Shown: positions 52,828 to 64,000 of the stretch, piece after piece
Numbering within the stretch: the stretch's first letter is position 1
How the letters are laid out: the number at the start of each line of letters is the position of its first letter
From: Hoplostethus atlanticus
Lineage: Eukaryota; Chordata; Actinopteri; Trachichthyiformes; Trachichthyidae
NCBI GenBank assembly: GCA_034670405.1
Contig: JAXDDX010000034.1
Coordinates: 2,281,501-2,345,500, forward strand
DNA: 64,000 nucleotides
Direction of reading: 5' to 3'
Notes under the pieces: model-generated
Seen by the model: the letters and a program-made list of their open reading frames with translations, nothing else
Databases searched by the model: none
What the model was told of the DNA's origin: nothing
Made by a program: the position numbers and the translations under genes

Positions 52828-53005
52828 CTCTGCTGTCTCGCTGACACATCAAGCGTGATGAAGTGTGTGTGTAGAGGATGATGCTGATGTGTAAAGGCTC
52901 CCGTGAGTGTGGGAACCTTGCACACACGTGTTGAATGCACTGGAAACTGGTCTGAGCACTGCCGCTGCACGTATTAGTTGAGTAAGCAGAAAGAGGAAGT
53001 CGATT
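52828..53005 (-). promoter_or_regulatory. apbb1ip: candidate apbb1ip untranslated first exon with PU.1-like site
   Basis: A strong minus-strand donor, AGAG|GTAAGAG, lies at 52828/52827 and would join to the acceptor just before the ATG at 49484. About 160 bases upstream of it, AAAGAGGAAGT (52990-53000) is a near-perfect PU.1/ETS site. RIAM is mainly a blood-cell gene in mammals, so a PU.1-driven, TATA-less start is plausible. The transcription start itself is not visible. Confidence 0.4.
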
Positions 53006-54662
53006 TTACTGCTGCTCTTGTAAAGCAAGGGGCAGTGTTCTCTTCTCTAATTATGGTTGTGTTTCTGCACTGGCTGACCATTGCTTCCTTGCAGCTACCT
53101 GTTCCTGGTCTGCTTGTTGCCCCCCCCCCCCCCCCCCTTTCCCTATAATAGATGGGTGGTTGACTGTAGGTTGGTCCTAAGTAAAAGGTCACGACAGGTA
53201 ATGCACCATTTAACTGGTTATACGACTTTAAACAGGATTCGAAAGGAGATTATAGACGAGGGGCTCTGTCATTACCCAGTTGACGTCAGTGCACTCAGAT
53301 TCATGTGTGGTCCAATTTAGCCTGAGTGAGAAAGTCATTACAGTAACCTCACCTACTTTGATAATGTGTATGTGTGTGTGTGTGTGTGTGTTGCCTTTCA
53401 ACAGCCTTTTAAGAATGTCCATAATTACTCACTGAATGTATTTCTCATGCGACGGCTTCTCAGCATTTCCAAATGCTGTGTAACAAACTACTACTGAGGG
53501 ATGGAAGATTTATAGGCTTGTTTACATGAACGTAACTGTGTGTGTAGGAGTTCCATTATTAGACCCAGTGATATGTGCCACGAAAACGAGAAGAAGAAAG
53601 AGAGGGAGACATTGAAGTGTGGTCCAACGTTCCTAATGTGGGCTAAAGAGTTCATCAAAGCCGTGTGGGGTAAGGGGAGGGAAATTGAGAGTGGCAGTAA
53701 ACTATAATAGTAATAATAATAAAGTGGATATTTTACAGGGCGAGTGCTCACAACTTTACCTCATTTACAATATCACAGAGTTGTGTTTCTAAAGTTCTAC
53801 CCCTGCACTCTAATCCTATACCAGAGATGACATCAAAGCTTTGATCCCATATGAAAAGCAGTCATTCTCAGAGTGCTTAATTTTGACTTCCCTTGTTAAA
53901 TTCCCACATGTTTTTTTTAACCCTGGCATCCAGATGAATTACAGAAAGAAAGAAAGAAAGAAAGAAAGAATGAAAGAAAGGGTAGCACTGGAGGTCCTAA
54001 AGGGGCAAATGGTTCCCTACAATCTTTGAATCTTTGAAATATTGTTAATCTTTGAAACTTGACCATCCCACATTTGGCCCTTTCCATGACAAAAACAAAG
54101 AATCCTATATCAAATTTCTAAATCCCTGTAATTCCTCATCCACCCCATATTAACTGGGGGGGTCAGAGCATATGCAATGACCTGCCACTTCCTAGAAGTC
54201 TGAGAATAAAAATAACACAGATCAATATATTCCAAATATCTACCACATGCACCGCATCAGTAGACGCGGAGTGACTCGGCAGAGTGGTATGTCCGGGAAA
54301 GCTACGGGTTAATTTAAGACTACGGGCGAAACCTGTTGCCAATTAGGAGCAGCCACACGTGGGCTAGACGTAGCTATCTACAGAAGGGGCAAAGGGGGCA
54401 GAAACCGCCGTGCGCGCAATGGAGACAAGAAGCTGACTCGCTGTCCAATCACTTGTTCCGCATCGACTGAGAATTAACTTTGGCACAATTATTAATTTGA
54501 GGAAACTTTTATTTTGAAGGGATGATCAAACGAAATACGCGGGAGTGAAGGATTTGTGCTAAAAAAGGCCACATCGAGGATGCGTAAAAGTGACGCGAGG
54601 CTGGATTCTCCATAGTCGTTCCCAGGGGGTCGAATTCCATTTTTACCTTTCCGCATCGCAAC
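53006..54662. other. intergenic region upstream of the unnamed gene
   Basis: It holds a poly(C) run (53120-53137), a (TG)n tract near 53.37 kb and a (GAAA)n tract (53943-53980). The promoter of the downstream plus-strand gene should lie in its right part. No TATA box or other firm element is recognised. Confidence 0.4.
53943..53980 (+). repeat. (GAAA)n microsatellite
   Basis: A tetranucleotide purine tract with one GAAT interruption, in intergenic DNA. Confidence 0.95.
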
Positions 54663-57600
54663 ATGGCATTTCTCTCTGTGCTGTTTTTCTTCTGCGTCAC
54701 ATCTTTACTCAGCAGCACTGAGAGTGTTTCTGAGATCTGCAGGGGGACGCACTGCTTCGCTGCCCAGGACTGGAGCAGACTGTGCGTCGGAGAGCATTGC
54801 CAGGGGCGCACGGAGGCGACAGCGTCCCGACGGCAGCTTCATCACCCACCACAAACCAGACAAGCACAAGTCTACCCCAGGTTACCAACAGGATTCTCAG
54901 TCGAGTCATCATCAAGCCCAAAGCGCGCCGTTAGTGCCGTACACTATCATCCAACCACATCGACGAGACAATGCGCAATTAGCGTCTACCGGTACTGATG
55001 GCAGCAGAAGGTCGAATCCCAGGACCATCACGGCGGAGGTTTTCCATCCGGGCTGCGCCGGCGGGAACTGTCAGAGCGGCGTTTCCCCGCGACCAACGGG
55101 CAACGACGGCGCCACGCGGGAGTGCAAGGGGATCGAATGTAAACTGCCCCTCCGGATGCGCCAAAAGCCCCAGCCGTGCGTCGGAGACAGTTGCGGCACG
55201 ACTGGAGGAGAGGGCGGGGGAGGCAACACTTCCCCGGTTCATGTGACGGACAGAGCAGCACAGTTCCTCGGGGAGTTTCCGGACTTTGGGTCGGAGCGTG
55301 GTGCGTCACCCTTGGGGATACAGCTGACATGTGATATCAAACCAGGTCGGTATCATCCCCGATCTGGGGACAAATGGGTCCCTGATCACTTCCTTACCGG
55401 TGAAAGAGTAAGATTAGACAGAAAGTTATTTATCTGACTATCTGACTGACTGTCTTACACTGCAGTCCTCTCCAGTGAATGATACATGATCACATAACTA
55501 TCAATAAAAAATGTCCCTTTTCTCCCCACTTCCTTCCATTGTACCACAGGCTCCAATGAGGTTCCTTCAGAGGACGCCCTTGTGCTGCAGCTCCGGCTGT
55601 CTAAGGGCCAGGAGAAGCTCGTTGAGGCCCTGCGGGGCCAGCAGGATGAGGTCAGGGAGCTGCAGAGGCTTCTAGGAGAACAGCAGGGGACGCTGGTCAG
55701 CCAGCAGAGAGAAATACTGGAGCAACAGAGGAGGATGTATGAACAGATGGACCAAGTGAGGATGGGGATGGTGATGATGTTGTGGTATTCAGCAGTTGAA
55801 GTTGTGTGGTGTGTGTGTGTGTGGGGTGGGGGGGGGGGTGTTAACTACTAATATAACGAAGACCCATATATCAAGTTTTCCCTGGGCCCTGATACTTATG
55901 GTAGCCCCTGTTGTGAAAATGAGGATGATGACTACCATGTTTTTCCATTGAGCTGCTAACCGTGTTTGTATTTTGCTGCTTCCAGGTGAAGGCCCAGTAC
56001 AACCTGTTACTGGAGAACATCAAACAGATGGCCTTCCATGACCTACAGGGGGAGCTAGACAGCCACATGGAAACCCTGAGGGGGCAGGTTAGGGCCCGCC
56101 AAGCGCAGCAGGCCTTCGCTGTGCACAAGGTGGACATGGAAGCCAGCGTCATGGAGGTGAGGCGCTAAATGCTATCCCAAAATGCTACATATCCATTTTG
56201 CTACCGAAATGAATCTGTAGATTATCTAACTCTATCTCTTTCTTCAACCAACCTCGTGTCAGTAGAGTTACTTGTGACTGTTACTTGTGTTACTTGCGTG
56301 TTTGGCGCTGACAGGTGGGGCGCCCCCTGTTGGGCTGCGGGAGCTGTGGTCCCGAGGAGTACTGTGGGTTCAGCAGCGGTCATCCTCGTTGTGAGAGGTG
56401 CACCGTCTGTCCCGCCGGCTTCTTCCTGGTCGCCCAGTGTTCGGTCCACGCAGACAGAATCTGCCAGGTGAGCAGCCGTCACTTCTTAAAGGGGAATTCC
56501 GGTATTTTTAAACCTGGGCTCTATTTGTACATATTCGTCATTTATACCCCAAAATAGGTACAAAAAGTTTTGGAATTGCTCCGGTAGATCGCCTCAGCCG
56601 GCAGTCGCGAAACGGGCTGCTATGGCTGCAACGTAATCCGTAGGGGCAAGTGAGACGATCAAAGTACGTCCACTAAAAGTGCTTGTTTTTGCCACTGACA
56701 GGCTCAGATTGTTATTGGATTTTGCCGTTATCCTGCCATGCTTTCATGTGTACCGATGCCAGGTCAACACAATAAATTTAGCTAATAACATTACCTCACT
56801 CTGTCTGCAGCAGGTCTCGCCACTCAGTTCGGTAAAGTTGGAAATATATTGACAGATTCGAACTTCCCGGATCAATAACTCATAAGCGAAACGTTGTTAA
56901 AACACAAACGACGCCTCTTTCCCACCGTAGTGAGGTAGACAACGAGCTACAGCCATCAACATTATCAAACATCATCAAAACGAGCCGTCTTCAGAGCTGG
57001 ACAAATAACAGTGGTCTCTATGTACAGTGCTCAGGGACCGTCTAAAAAGTGCAACACCTAAAAGAGATACTACAAAAATATTCAATAACTCCACTCTTAT
57101 ACAGTGTAGTGTCCCCAAAATCACTCCACACATCAATGGTCTCCTGTTACGGACAACACTTATGACGGTGCTTCAGTGGGCTACGGCGCTCGTCCGGTAC
57201 TTGTGACATTGTAGGTTTGAGGCTTTTGTTGCATGTCATCTTCTCACATTTTTCCATTCTTTCACCATACTATCTAATAAAGCAGAAAGGCCTTGACAAC
57301 AACACACAGAAATAACTAAAGAACATAACAGAAGCCTGGAGATGAGGGGAATACAGTTAAAATCTTTTGTTTGTTTGTCATTACAGGACAGAGACGAATG
57401 CCTTGAAATATCAAATCTGTGTGGAGATCAACAGAAATGTCTCAACACTCCAGGTAACGAGAGTTCAGCTCCATATGTAGACACTGACAATAAAATCCAA
57501 CCTCATTTCTTACTTTTCTTGTTTTCAGGTGGATTCAGGTGCCAGGGCATGACAGAGCGAGATGCCAACTCGGGAATGTGCGGCCACGTCTACTTCTACA

Positions 57601-59093
57601 ACTCTGACATGGACGAGTGTCAGGCCTGTTCCGAGTGCGACGGAGACCCCGTGGCTTCGCCCTGCACCTTCACCGCCGACACCGTGTGCTCCAGCCCCGC
57701 CGCCGGCGACAGCGCCCTCTCTCTGTCCTGGGCCGGAGACGTGAGCCTACCCACGGCCCCGGGCCACGCCTTCCCGAGCTTGCGGCTTCAGATCCAGGGA
57801 AGAGGCGACGGGGGCCTAGTGTCTGCCGAGGACGGCCGCCTGGTGCTCCGGCAGCACGGCCTGGTGTGGCTGGACGAGAACCTCTCTCTGAATCACGGCT
57901 GCCGCAGCTTCGTCCAGGTGTGTTTGCGGATGAACAGCAGCGACGGCTCCGAGGGTCGCGACCTCAGTGGCGTCAGGGTAGAGCAGAGGGAGGGGCGCTC
58001 GCTCCAGAGTGTGAGCATCAGCGGGGTAGCGGAGGTCGCCCCAGGTCACGTGATCTCCCTCCTCCTCAGGAGCGCCAGCCACCACTGTAACCACAGCAGT
58101 GACGGGCTGCGGCTGTACGACCCCTCCGCCGCTCCGCTCAGTCTCTTCTGGCTATCCCACGATACCGGGGCTGTTGCCATGACAGCACAGGCAGTGGCAT
58201 CCGCACACTACCACACCAACTATCGGCCGGTCTTCCGCACCACATCGACCTCGGACCCCTACGTGGTGGGGCTGACTCACGATGGGCGCGGGGTGCGTTT
58301 TGCCGAGAGCGGCACCGTGCGCTTCGTATTCCAGCAGGCTCTGTACTCCATGGGCCAGGCGTGTGTGAGCGAGGGCTTCCATCTGTTGGCGTACCTCAAC
58401 CGTAACGGGACCGGCATGGAGCTGTCCCGCACCTTCAAACCAGGCGTCCACTACCGGGACACGTCCATATCGCTGTCTGGAGCGGCTAAAGTCGGCCCCG
58501 GGGACACGCTGGGTTTTGAGATTCTCTCTCCGGCTCAGTGCAACGTCCGCTACTTTGGCGACGAGACGGGCATCAGCACCCTCAGCTTGGTTTGGGTTCC
58601 CGCCGCCATCTCTTCCTCTCTCTCCGCCTCCGTGGCTCACACCAGCCTCCCCTCGGGAGCCGTCCGAAACAAGCCGCTGTTCTTCCGCCAGACCAGCCCT
58701 CAGGTCTCCCAGATGTCGCTGCCAGGGAAGGGATCCACAGACCAGAGACGAGACTTTGTCTTCGGGGAGAGCGGCACCGCTAGTTTGGCTCTGGACCTCA
58801 AGCTCATCCACTCCTGCAACCTGGTCAAGGTGACTCTTCTCCGGCGAAGCAATGCAGATGGGGCAAGAGAAGGGGGCAGGGAAGCAGAGGGAGGGAGGCC
58901 CGTCCCCCTGGCCCAGCAGGTGGGGGGCCAGATGCCCGAGGGCAGCCAGTGGGCCAGTGTGGGACTGCGGGCGTCCTTCCAGGTTCGTAACGGCACAGCG
59001 GTGTTCTTCACATTGGACTGCGTACGCGGACGGGTCAACCAGATCAGCCACCAGACAGGAAGTGGAGTGTCAATACTCTGGGTGGCAGTGTAA
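54663..59093 (+). CDS. secreted coiled-coil / TNFR-EGF-like / triple beta-sandwich protein, unnamed
   Basis: I do not recognise this gene. Exons: 54663-55345, 55550-55755, 55986-56156, 56315-56467, 57387-57453, 57529-59093, about 948 residues. ATG 54663 opens a hydrophobic signal peptide (MAFLSVLFFFCVTSLLSS). Exon 1 has five C-x-G-x-x-C motifs (CRGTHC, CVGEHC, CAGGNC, CKGIEC, CVGDSC). The first two are in one frame and the last three in the next, so an extra-base difference lies between 54801 and 54995. Exons 2-3 encode a long coiled coil. Exon 4 has a TNF-receptor-like cysteine module (CGSCGPEEYCGF to CSVHADRIC). Exon 5 starts an EGF-like module (DRDECLEISNLCGDQQKC). Exon 6 adds a second TNFR-like stretch (DECQACSECDG) and three tandem modules ending LSLFWLS, LSLVWVP and VSILWVAV, each with two cysteines. 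These may be C1q/TNF-like jelly rolls. Likely secreted, possibly trimeric through the coiled coil. Function unknown. Confidence 0.8.
56487..57215. repeat. dispersed repeat in intron 4 of the unnamed gene
   Basis: It starts TTAAAGGGGAATTCCGG and continues with CTATTTGTACATATTCGTC and GTGTAGTGTCCCCAAAATCA, wording I recall from abundant non-autonomous interspersed repeats of spiny-rayed fish. No coding capacity. Edges and class are uncertain. Confidence 0.4.
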
Positions 59094-59850
59094 TAAAACC
59101 AAGCCAAGAGAGAGGAAAGCAAAATATAAATAGTAACATTTGACGTCACGCTCTACGAAGTTTGTTGATATGACTTACTAATCCAGTAGACCATGTTTAG
59201 CCATTTGTAGGAGGGACCAGTTTGATTGGTTGTTTTTTGTAATAACTAGCTACTATGATACATATTTTTACATTTGTTTATTTTGTGCTCAGAACAGATC
59301 CAATCTTCACACATATAACATGACTGTAGCATGATGCGTAACATATTGTGTTCATTTTAAGCACCAGTGTTGTTTTATGATTTCTACACTAAGTGCTATT
59401 AATGACTCCGTGCTCTTTCATATTTAGAAATTCCACGTGTTTTATTTTGTCTGTCTCCTATTTATGTACTTGAGTTTCTCCACTGACGCCAAGGGAACTT
59501 TAATACTCGCTGTGACTGAAGCATTTTCTGCGCTTTCGCCGGTGCTGGTTTCCATTCAGAAGTGTGTTTTTTAAGAGCATGTGTTTCACGTTAGCCGCCA
59601 TTTTCTAATGGTGAGCATCCACTGCATGGTTTGTTTAATGACCACCTTCTGCATATTATGGACTTTAAGAGAGTCCATGTGTTGACATTTAAACTGTCCT
59701 GGGGAGAGGGCATGTTATTCTACATATGAACACAGAGATATAGATATAGTTACTGCTTACCCAAACTAAACTGTAATAAAGTGTATATTTGATTCTTGTT
59801 TTTTTTTTTTTTATAGTGAACCCAATAAAAAGGTATTTGTTTTTGCCAGA
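59094..59850 (+). other. 3' UTR of the unnamed gene
   Basis: Two canonical signals follow the stop: AATAAA at 59775-59780 and at 59824-59829, separated by a T run. The 3' UTR is therefore about 0.7 kb. Confidence 0.65.
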
Positions 59851-60933
59851 TGTGCTTTGCTGCTGCTTCTGTGCGTTAGTGAGTGTGACATTTAGCAATA
59901 TGTGGTGGTGGGAAGTCTTGTAATTTAAACCAGTTATTAAGCTGCTGCTCTGGTATCTAACATCATTAGTTATAAACGTGTGCACTAGCTATTCCACAAT
60001 TCCTAAAACTTTGCGATTTGATTTGATTTCCCCCAATTTAATAACGAGGAATGATGTTTTCTATTGTTTTATTTTGATAGGCACGTGCACTTTCTTGGTC
60101 GTGAGTAATCTTACGTGTACTTTGTAATCCTTTCGTGAGCTTTACGTTCATGTGAGTAGGTGGTCAGCGAGAGGTGTGCGGACTATCGCACATCAAACGA
60201 CAGGTCCTCTACTGTAAATTTAACAGTTGAGATTATATTAGACGGCTAGTTAACAGCCCTGCGCACTTCCACCCACAATCCTCTCGCTCCCAGAATGTTT
60301 CCATTGTGTTGGCAGAAGATCAGAAAGAATAGTTTGATGCCGGGGCATGTGTTCTATGAAAACTAGTAGACCAGTGGATGTTATTATTTTATGTCCTAGG
60401 TCTTTGAAGTGATGACCTCCAAGTTACTGTACACCAAAGATTATTCAGTAAATCGTGACTTTTTAAAGGACCAGTGGCATTGCATGTGCAAGTTGCTTTC
60501 TTTGAGGAGCTGGAGGCCCCGCGCGATCAAAGGAGTACCACCGCCGCAACCGTTTTCCAGTTCAATCCTCTAATGCCCCCCTACTTCAAGGTGCCTGAAC
60601 AGGCCGTTATGATGCATAAAGCGTAGCTCAGTGAACCTATACTAATTTGTGTGCACGACCTTCGTCAGAGAACCCAGCGCAGGAGAGCAAAGACGCTAAC
60701 CAGAGCCCGGGCCGACCAGCAGAACAGAAACAAAGCATATCAGAAGACAAATTAAAACCACTCCCAGACTGATGGATGAGTGACTGGGTGAGTTATGGTG
60801 GTCTGGGGATGATAAAAATTTTTAAAGGGAAAAGGTCAGGGCCCCCAATACACAGAACTGAACTCCATCTGGCACGCCTAGATGGCCTAGCGCATTAGCA
60901 CTCGGGGTAATGGAGCACAGATGGAGGGAAAGG

Positions 60934-60979
<46 letters not shown>

Positions 60980-61093
60980 GTATGGGTGTTGTGGCACCCT
61001 GGGGGAAAAGCCGGGTGCCACAAGTCCAATCTGAGGGCACACTCATGGCATGGATCACTCCAGAGTCAAGATTCAAACAGAAATGATAGTTTA
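59851..61093. other. intergenic, no gene seen
   Basis: Apart from a (TG)n tract at about 60937-60977 there is no supported feature. The reading frames are short and not protein-like. Confidence 0.5.
60937..60977 (+). repeat. (TG)n microsatellite
   Basis: A TG tract of about 40 bases, about 115 bases before a long minisatellite. Confidence 0.95.
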
Positions 61094-62250
61094 CTCCTCT
61101 GGCTCCTCTGGCTCCTCTGGCTCCGGCTCCTCTGGCTCTTCTGGCTCCTCCAGCTCCTGCAGCTCCTCTGGCTCCTCTGGCTCCTCTGGCTCTTATGGCT
61201 CCACCGGCTCCTCCAGCTCCTCCAGCTCCTCTCTGGCTCCTCTGGCTCCGCCGGCTCCGGCTCCTCTGGCTCCTCTGGCTCCTCTGGCTCCTCCAGCTCT
61301 TCCGGCTCCTCTCTGGCTCCTCTGGCTCTTCTGGCTCTTCTGGCTCCTCCATCGCCGGCTCCTCCGGCTCCTCCGGCTCCTGCAGCTCCTCTGGCTCCTC
61401 TGGCTCCTCCGTCGCCGGCTCCTCCAGCTCCTGCAGCTCCTCCGGCTCCTCTCTGGCTCCTCTGGCTCTTCTGGCTCCTCCATCGCCGGCTCCGCCGGCT
61501 CCTCTCTGGCTCCTCTGGCTCCGCCGGCTCCGGCTCCTCTGGCTCTTCTGGCTCCTCTGGCTCCTCCAGCTCTTCCGGCTCCTCTATGGCTCCTCTGGCT
61601 CTTCTGGCTCTTCTGGCTCCTCCATCGCCGGCTCCTCCGGCTCCTCTGGCTCCTCTGGCTCCTCCGTCGCGGGCTCCTCCAGCTCCTGCAGCTCCTCCGG
61701 CTCCTCTCTGGCTCCTCTGGCTCTTCTGGCTCCTCCGTCGCCGGCTCCGCCGGCTCCTCTCTGGCTCCTCTGGCTCTTCTGGCTCTCCAGCTCTTCGGGC
61801 TCCTCTCTGGTTCCTCCGTCGCCGGCTCCACCGGCTCTCCGGCTCTTCGGGCTCCTCTCTGGTTCCACCGGCTCCTCCGGCTCCTCTGGCTCTTCTGGCT
61901 CCTCCGTCGCCGGCTCCACCGGCTCCTCCAGCTCTTCAGGCTCCTCTCTGGCTCCTCTGTCGCCGGCTCTGCCGGCTCCTCTCTGGCTCTTCAGGCTCCT
62001 CTCTGGCTCCTCCGTCGCCGACTCCGCCGGCTCCTCTCTGGCTCCTCTAGCTCCTCTGGCTCTTCTGGCTCCTCCGGCTCTTCGGGCTCCTCTCTGGCTC
62101 CTCTGGCTCTTCTGGCTCCTCCGTCGCCGGCTCCGCCGGCTCCTCTCTGGCTCCTCTGGCTCTCCGGCTCTTCGGGCTCCTCTCTGGTTCCTCCGTCGCC
62201 GGCTCCTCCGGCTCCTCCGGCTCCTCTCTGGCTCCTCTGGCTCTTCTGGC
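61094..62250 (+). repeat. minisatellite, 9-bp GGCTCCTCT units with higher-order repeats
   Basis: About 1.16 kb of GGCTCCTCT-type nonamers with variants (GGCTCTTCT, GGCTCCTCC, GTCGCCGGCTCC). A block of about 273 bp starting at 61241 recurs from 61514, as shown by TCTGGCTCCGCCGGCTCCGG at both positions, so there is a higher-order unit. Because 9 and 273 are multiples of three, long frames stay open on both strands: Ser-Gly or Leu-Trp-Leu runs on plus and Glu-Glu-Pro runs on minus. I regard these as by-products of the repeat and not genes. Confidence 0.95.
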
Positions 62251-64000
62251 AGATGCCTTGGTCTGCCACAGTGTGTCTTCAGGTAGTGCATGTGTTCATA
62301 TGTGTATGTGAAAAAAGAAATAGAGCTAGAATATTCCATATGGACAATTTCAGATTCAAGCAAATATGTGAAATGCACTTGTTTCTAAAAGAAGCACATC
62401 ATACTTGTGTCTGTCTGCACAGCCATCATACTGTATGGAATTTTACCCCCCCCCCCCCCCTCGTCTTATATGTAACAGGCATGTGTGACACATGCGGACC
62501 TCTCACCAGGAGCCAGAGGGATATAGAGAGACAGGCTGCCAAAGGGTTTGAGTCCAGCGTGAGGTGGGCGGTGAACTGGTCTCCATATGGTGTGCAGACA
62601 TTGAAAAATACAGGTAGAAAGAAGAAAAACCTCTCCTTTAACCCCCGAAACATCCGTGTTGTCAGGGCAGAGGACAGAAAGAAAGACAAAGACATACACA
62701 GAAGAAGTAACTAACAGAAGGGGAGGCATGAGAGAAATCTACTGCCCCTGTGCATCTGGAAGCATTTCTGACTTGTTTTGAGCTCTTCTTCTCCTCCACG
62801 CTGTTAACTCCCTGACTGCGTCACCCAGAGGCGTTCTGCAGTCTCTGTGGTCTGTTGCAAGTTGAAATGTCTTTATGGTATGTGTTAGAAAACCTGTTGA
62901 TAGACATCGGTTGGATGGTTTTGGGTCCTAGACCACCAGCAAATCAATAAATATCAATGTAATCAATAAATGCTACTACTACTACACATCTGAGGCAGTT
63001 AATGATATCACATTGTTTCATTGTACAGTATATTAAAGCACTCAGTAGATGGGTATTATATAGATATCATTGATTCTGTCATGATTTCATCAAATGTCAT
63101 AAAACTGATTCTAAAAATAGTGTTAAATAATCCTTGAACAAATTGGCCTCTACAGTTAAACATAATTTTCTTCTGAAAAGCACATTAAAGCATGATATTT
63201 CCAACTGGTCCCAGTGAAGTTACAGTGGTATGATACTGCCATCTAGAGGATGGAAAGAGAACACAACATCAACTTTGGTTTTAATTGAGATATAATTTAT
63301 TATCATCATTTCCTTGCCACATATTTTAGATGTCACTATAGTGGATTAACGGGGACGTCATTGATATTTTAGTGCATCGACGTGCTATATGACAATACAA
63401 CAGTACAGTATATTATAGTAGTTTAGATTAACATTGGTCTAATAGAGATATAGGTATGGTAAAATAAGTTTTAATTTGTTTAATGAACATTTTACCATTT
63501 ATCTGTGATTGTACTTTAAGGGGTTAGTTAGCACAACGTCTTCCTGTTAGTATTATCCTCTTTAATACTGTTGTAAATGCCTGTTGAACATCTATAGAAA
63601 AAAGACAACTGTCCAACAATGTGTGTAAATGTGAGAAAAAAAGGCAGTTCTGTGGCTGTGATTAAAAATGTGACTTGCAAGGAACAGTCAGCCCCGGTTA
63701 AAAAATCCCAACCAACAGTCTGGGATATGGCTACAAAAAACCCACACTGCATACTTAAGACTATTTTTGATGTCGGCTAATAATGCGGTTATGTGTTATT
63801 TTTTTCTTTCTTGTGTGTTCTGGTATCTGAGCTCTAACGCGATTAATCGGCACTTGAGTGTTGAGTGTAGTAGCAGAAAGGAAATTGCATCGCTATTATC
63901 TTGTACAAGGCATCTTTGTGGCAGATAAAAAAAAAAAACAACAACACAGGAAAAAAAGAGGTGACATTATAGCGGCGTCTAATCTCATCACGTACAGAGA
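62251..64000. other. intergenic, no gene supported
   Basis: AT-rich DNA with a poly(C) run near 62446-62460. A segment at 62480-62612, between an ACAG and a GTAGAAAG, could be read as an exon (CDTCGPLTRSQRDIERQ) but has no recognisable family and no partner exon. Nothing else stands out. Confidence 0.45.

Noticed and set aside
58152-59051. 299-codon minus-strand frame opposite the unnamed gene
   Set aside because: It is antisense to GC-rich coding sequence with a good plus-strand frame and module repeats; the minus translation shows no domain.
62480-62612. Possible isolated exon between an ACAG acceptor and a GTAGAAAG donor
   Set aside because: The short translation matches no family, and no neighbouring exons or promoter are visible, so it is not supported as a gene.
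61050-62714. 554-codon plus-strand and 264-codon minus-strand frames over the minisatellite
   Set aside because: They are open because the repeat period is a multiple of three; the unique flanks are not protein-like and no splice partners are seen. Kept only as a finding about the repeat.

Overview
This window is nuclear DNA from a ray-finned (teleost-like) fish. It holds multi-exon vertebrate genes with GT-AG introns, many (CA)n, (TG)n and (CT)n tracts, a tRNA-derived SINE, LINE tails and small DNA-transposon derivatives. Four genes are recognised from conserved protein sequence: yme1l1, acbd5, abi1 and apbb1ip. They form a block also linked on human chromosome 10p12. Which teleost duplicate (a or b) each one is cannot be told from the sequence alone.

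Layout. 108-6055 (-): yme1l1, 14 coding exons, running off the left edge inside the peptidase domain. 7773-13331 (-): acbd5, complete in 12 coding exons, with its 3' UTR reaching the yme1l1 promoter side. 13332-14789: promoter space between the divergent acbd5 and abi1. 14790-37416 (+): abi1, complete in 11 coding exons including a 15-nt microexon, with a 2.8-kb 3' UTR ending near 40.25 kb. 40544-49484 (-): apbb1ip (RIAM), 12 coding exons, convergent with abi1 and with about 310 bases between the abi1 poly(A) signal and the apbb1ip stop. 49485-54662: apbb1ip 5' flank with a candidate untranslated first exon near 52.8-53.0 kb. 54663-59093 (+): a gene I could not name. It encodes a secreted-looking protein with five C-x-G-x-x-C motifs, a coiled coil, TNF-receptor/EGF-like cysteine modules and three tandem beta-sandwich modules. 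59.85-64 kb: gene-poor DNA dominated by a 1.16-kb, 9-bp-unit minisatellite.

Functions. The proteins are an i-AAA protease of the mitochondrial inner membrane (yme1l1), a peroxisome-ER tether (acbd5), a WAVE-complex adaptor (abi1) and a Rap1-to-talin adaptor (apbb1ip). They share synteny, not an operon or one pathway, although abi1 and apbb1ip both act on actin and adhesion.

Most notable points: the unnamed gene and its frame change in exon 1, a short apbb1ip without the long proline-rich tail, two GC-donor introns, homopolymer or dinucleotide tracts serving as polypyrimidine tracts, an inverted repeat pair flanking abi1 exon 1, and a SINE nested in an unclassified repeat. All exon boundaries were read by eye from splice sites, reading frame and remembered human proteins. 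No alignment was run.
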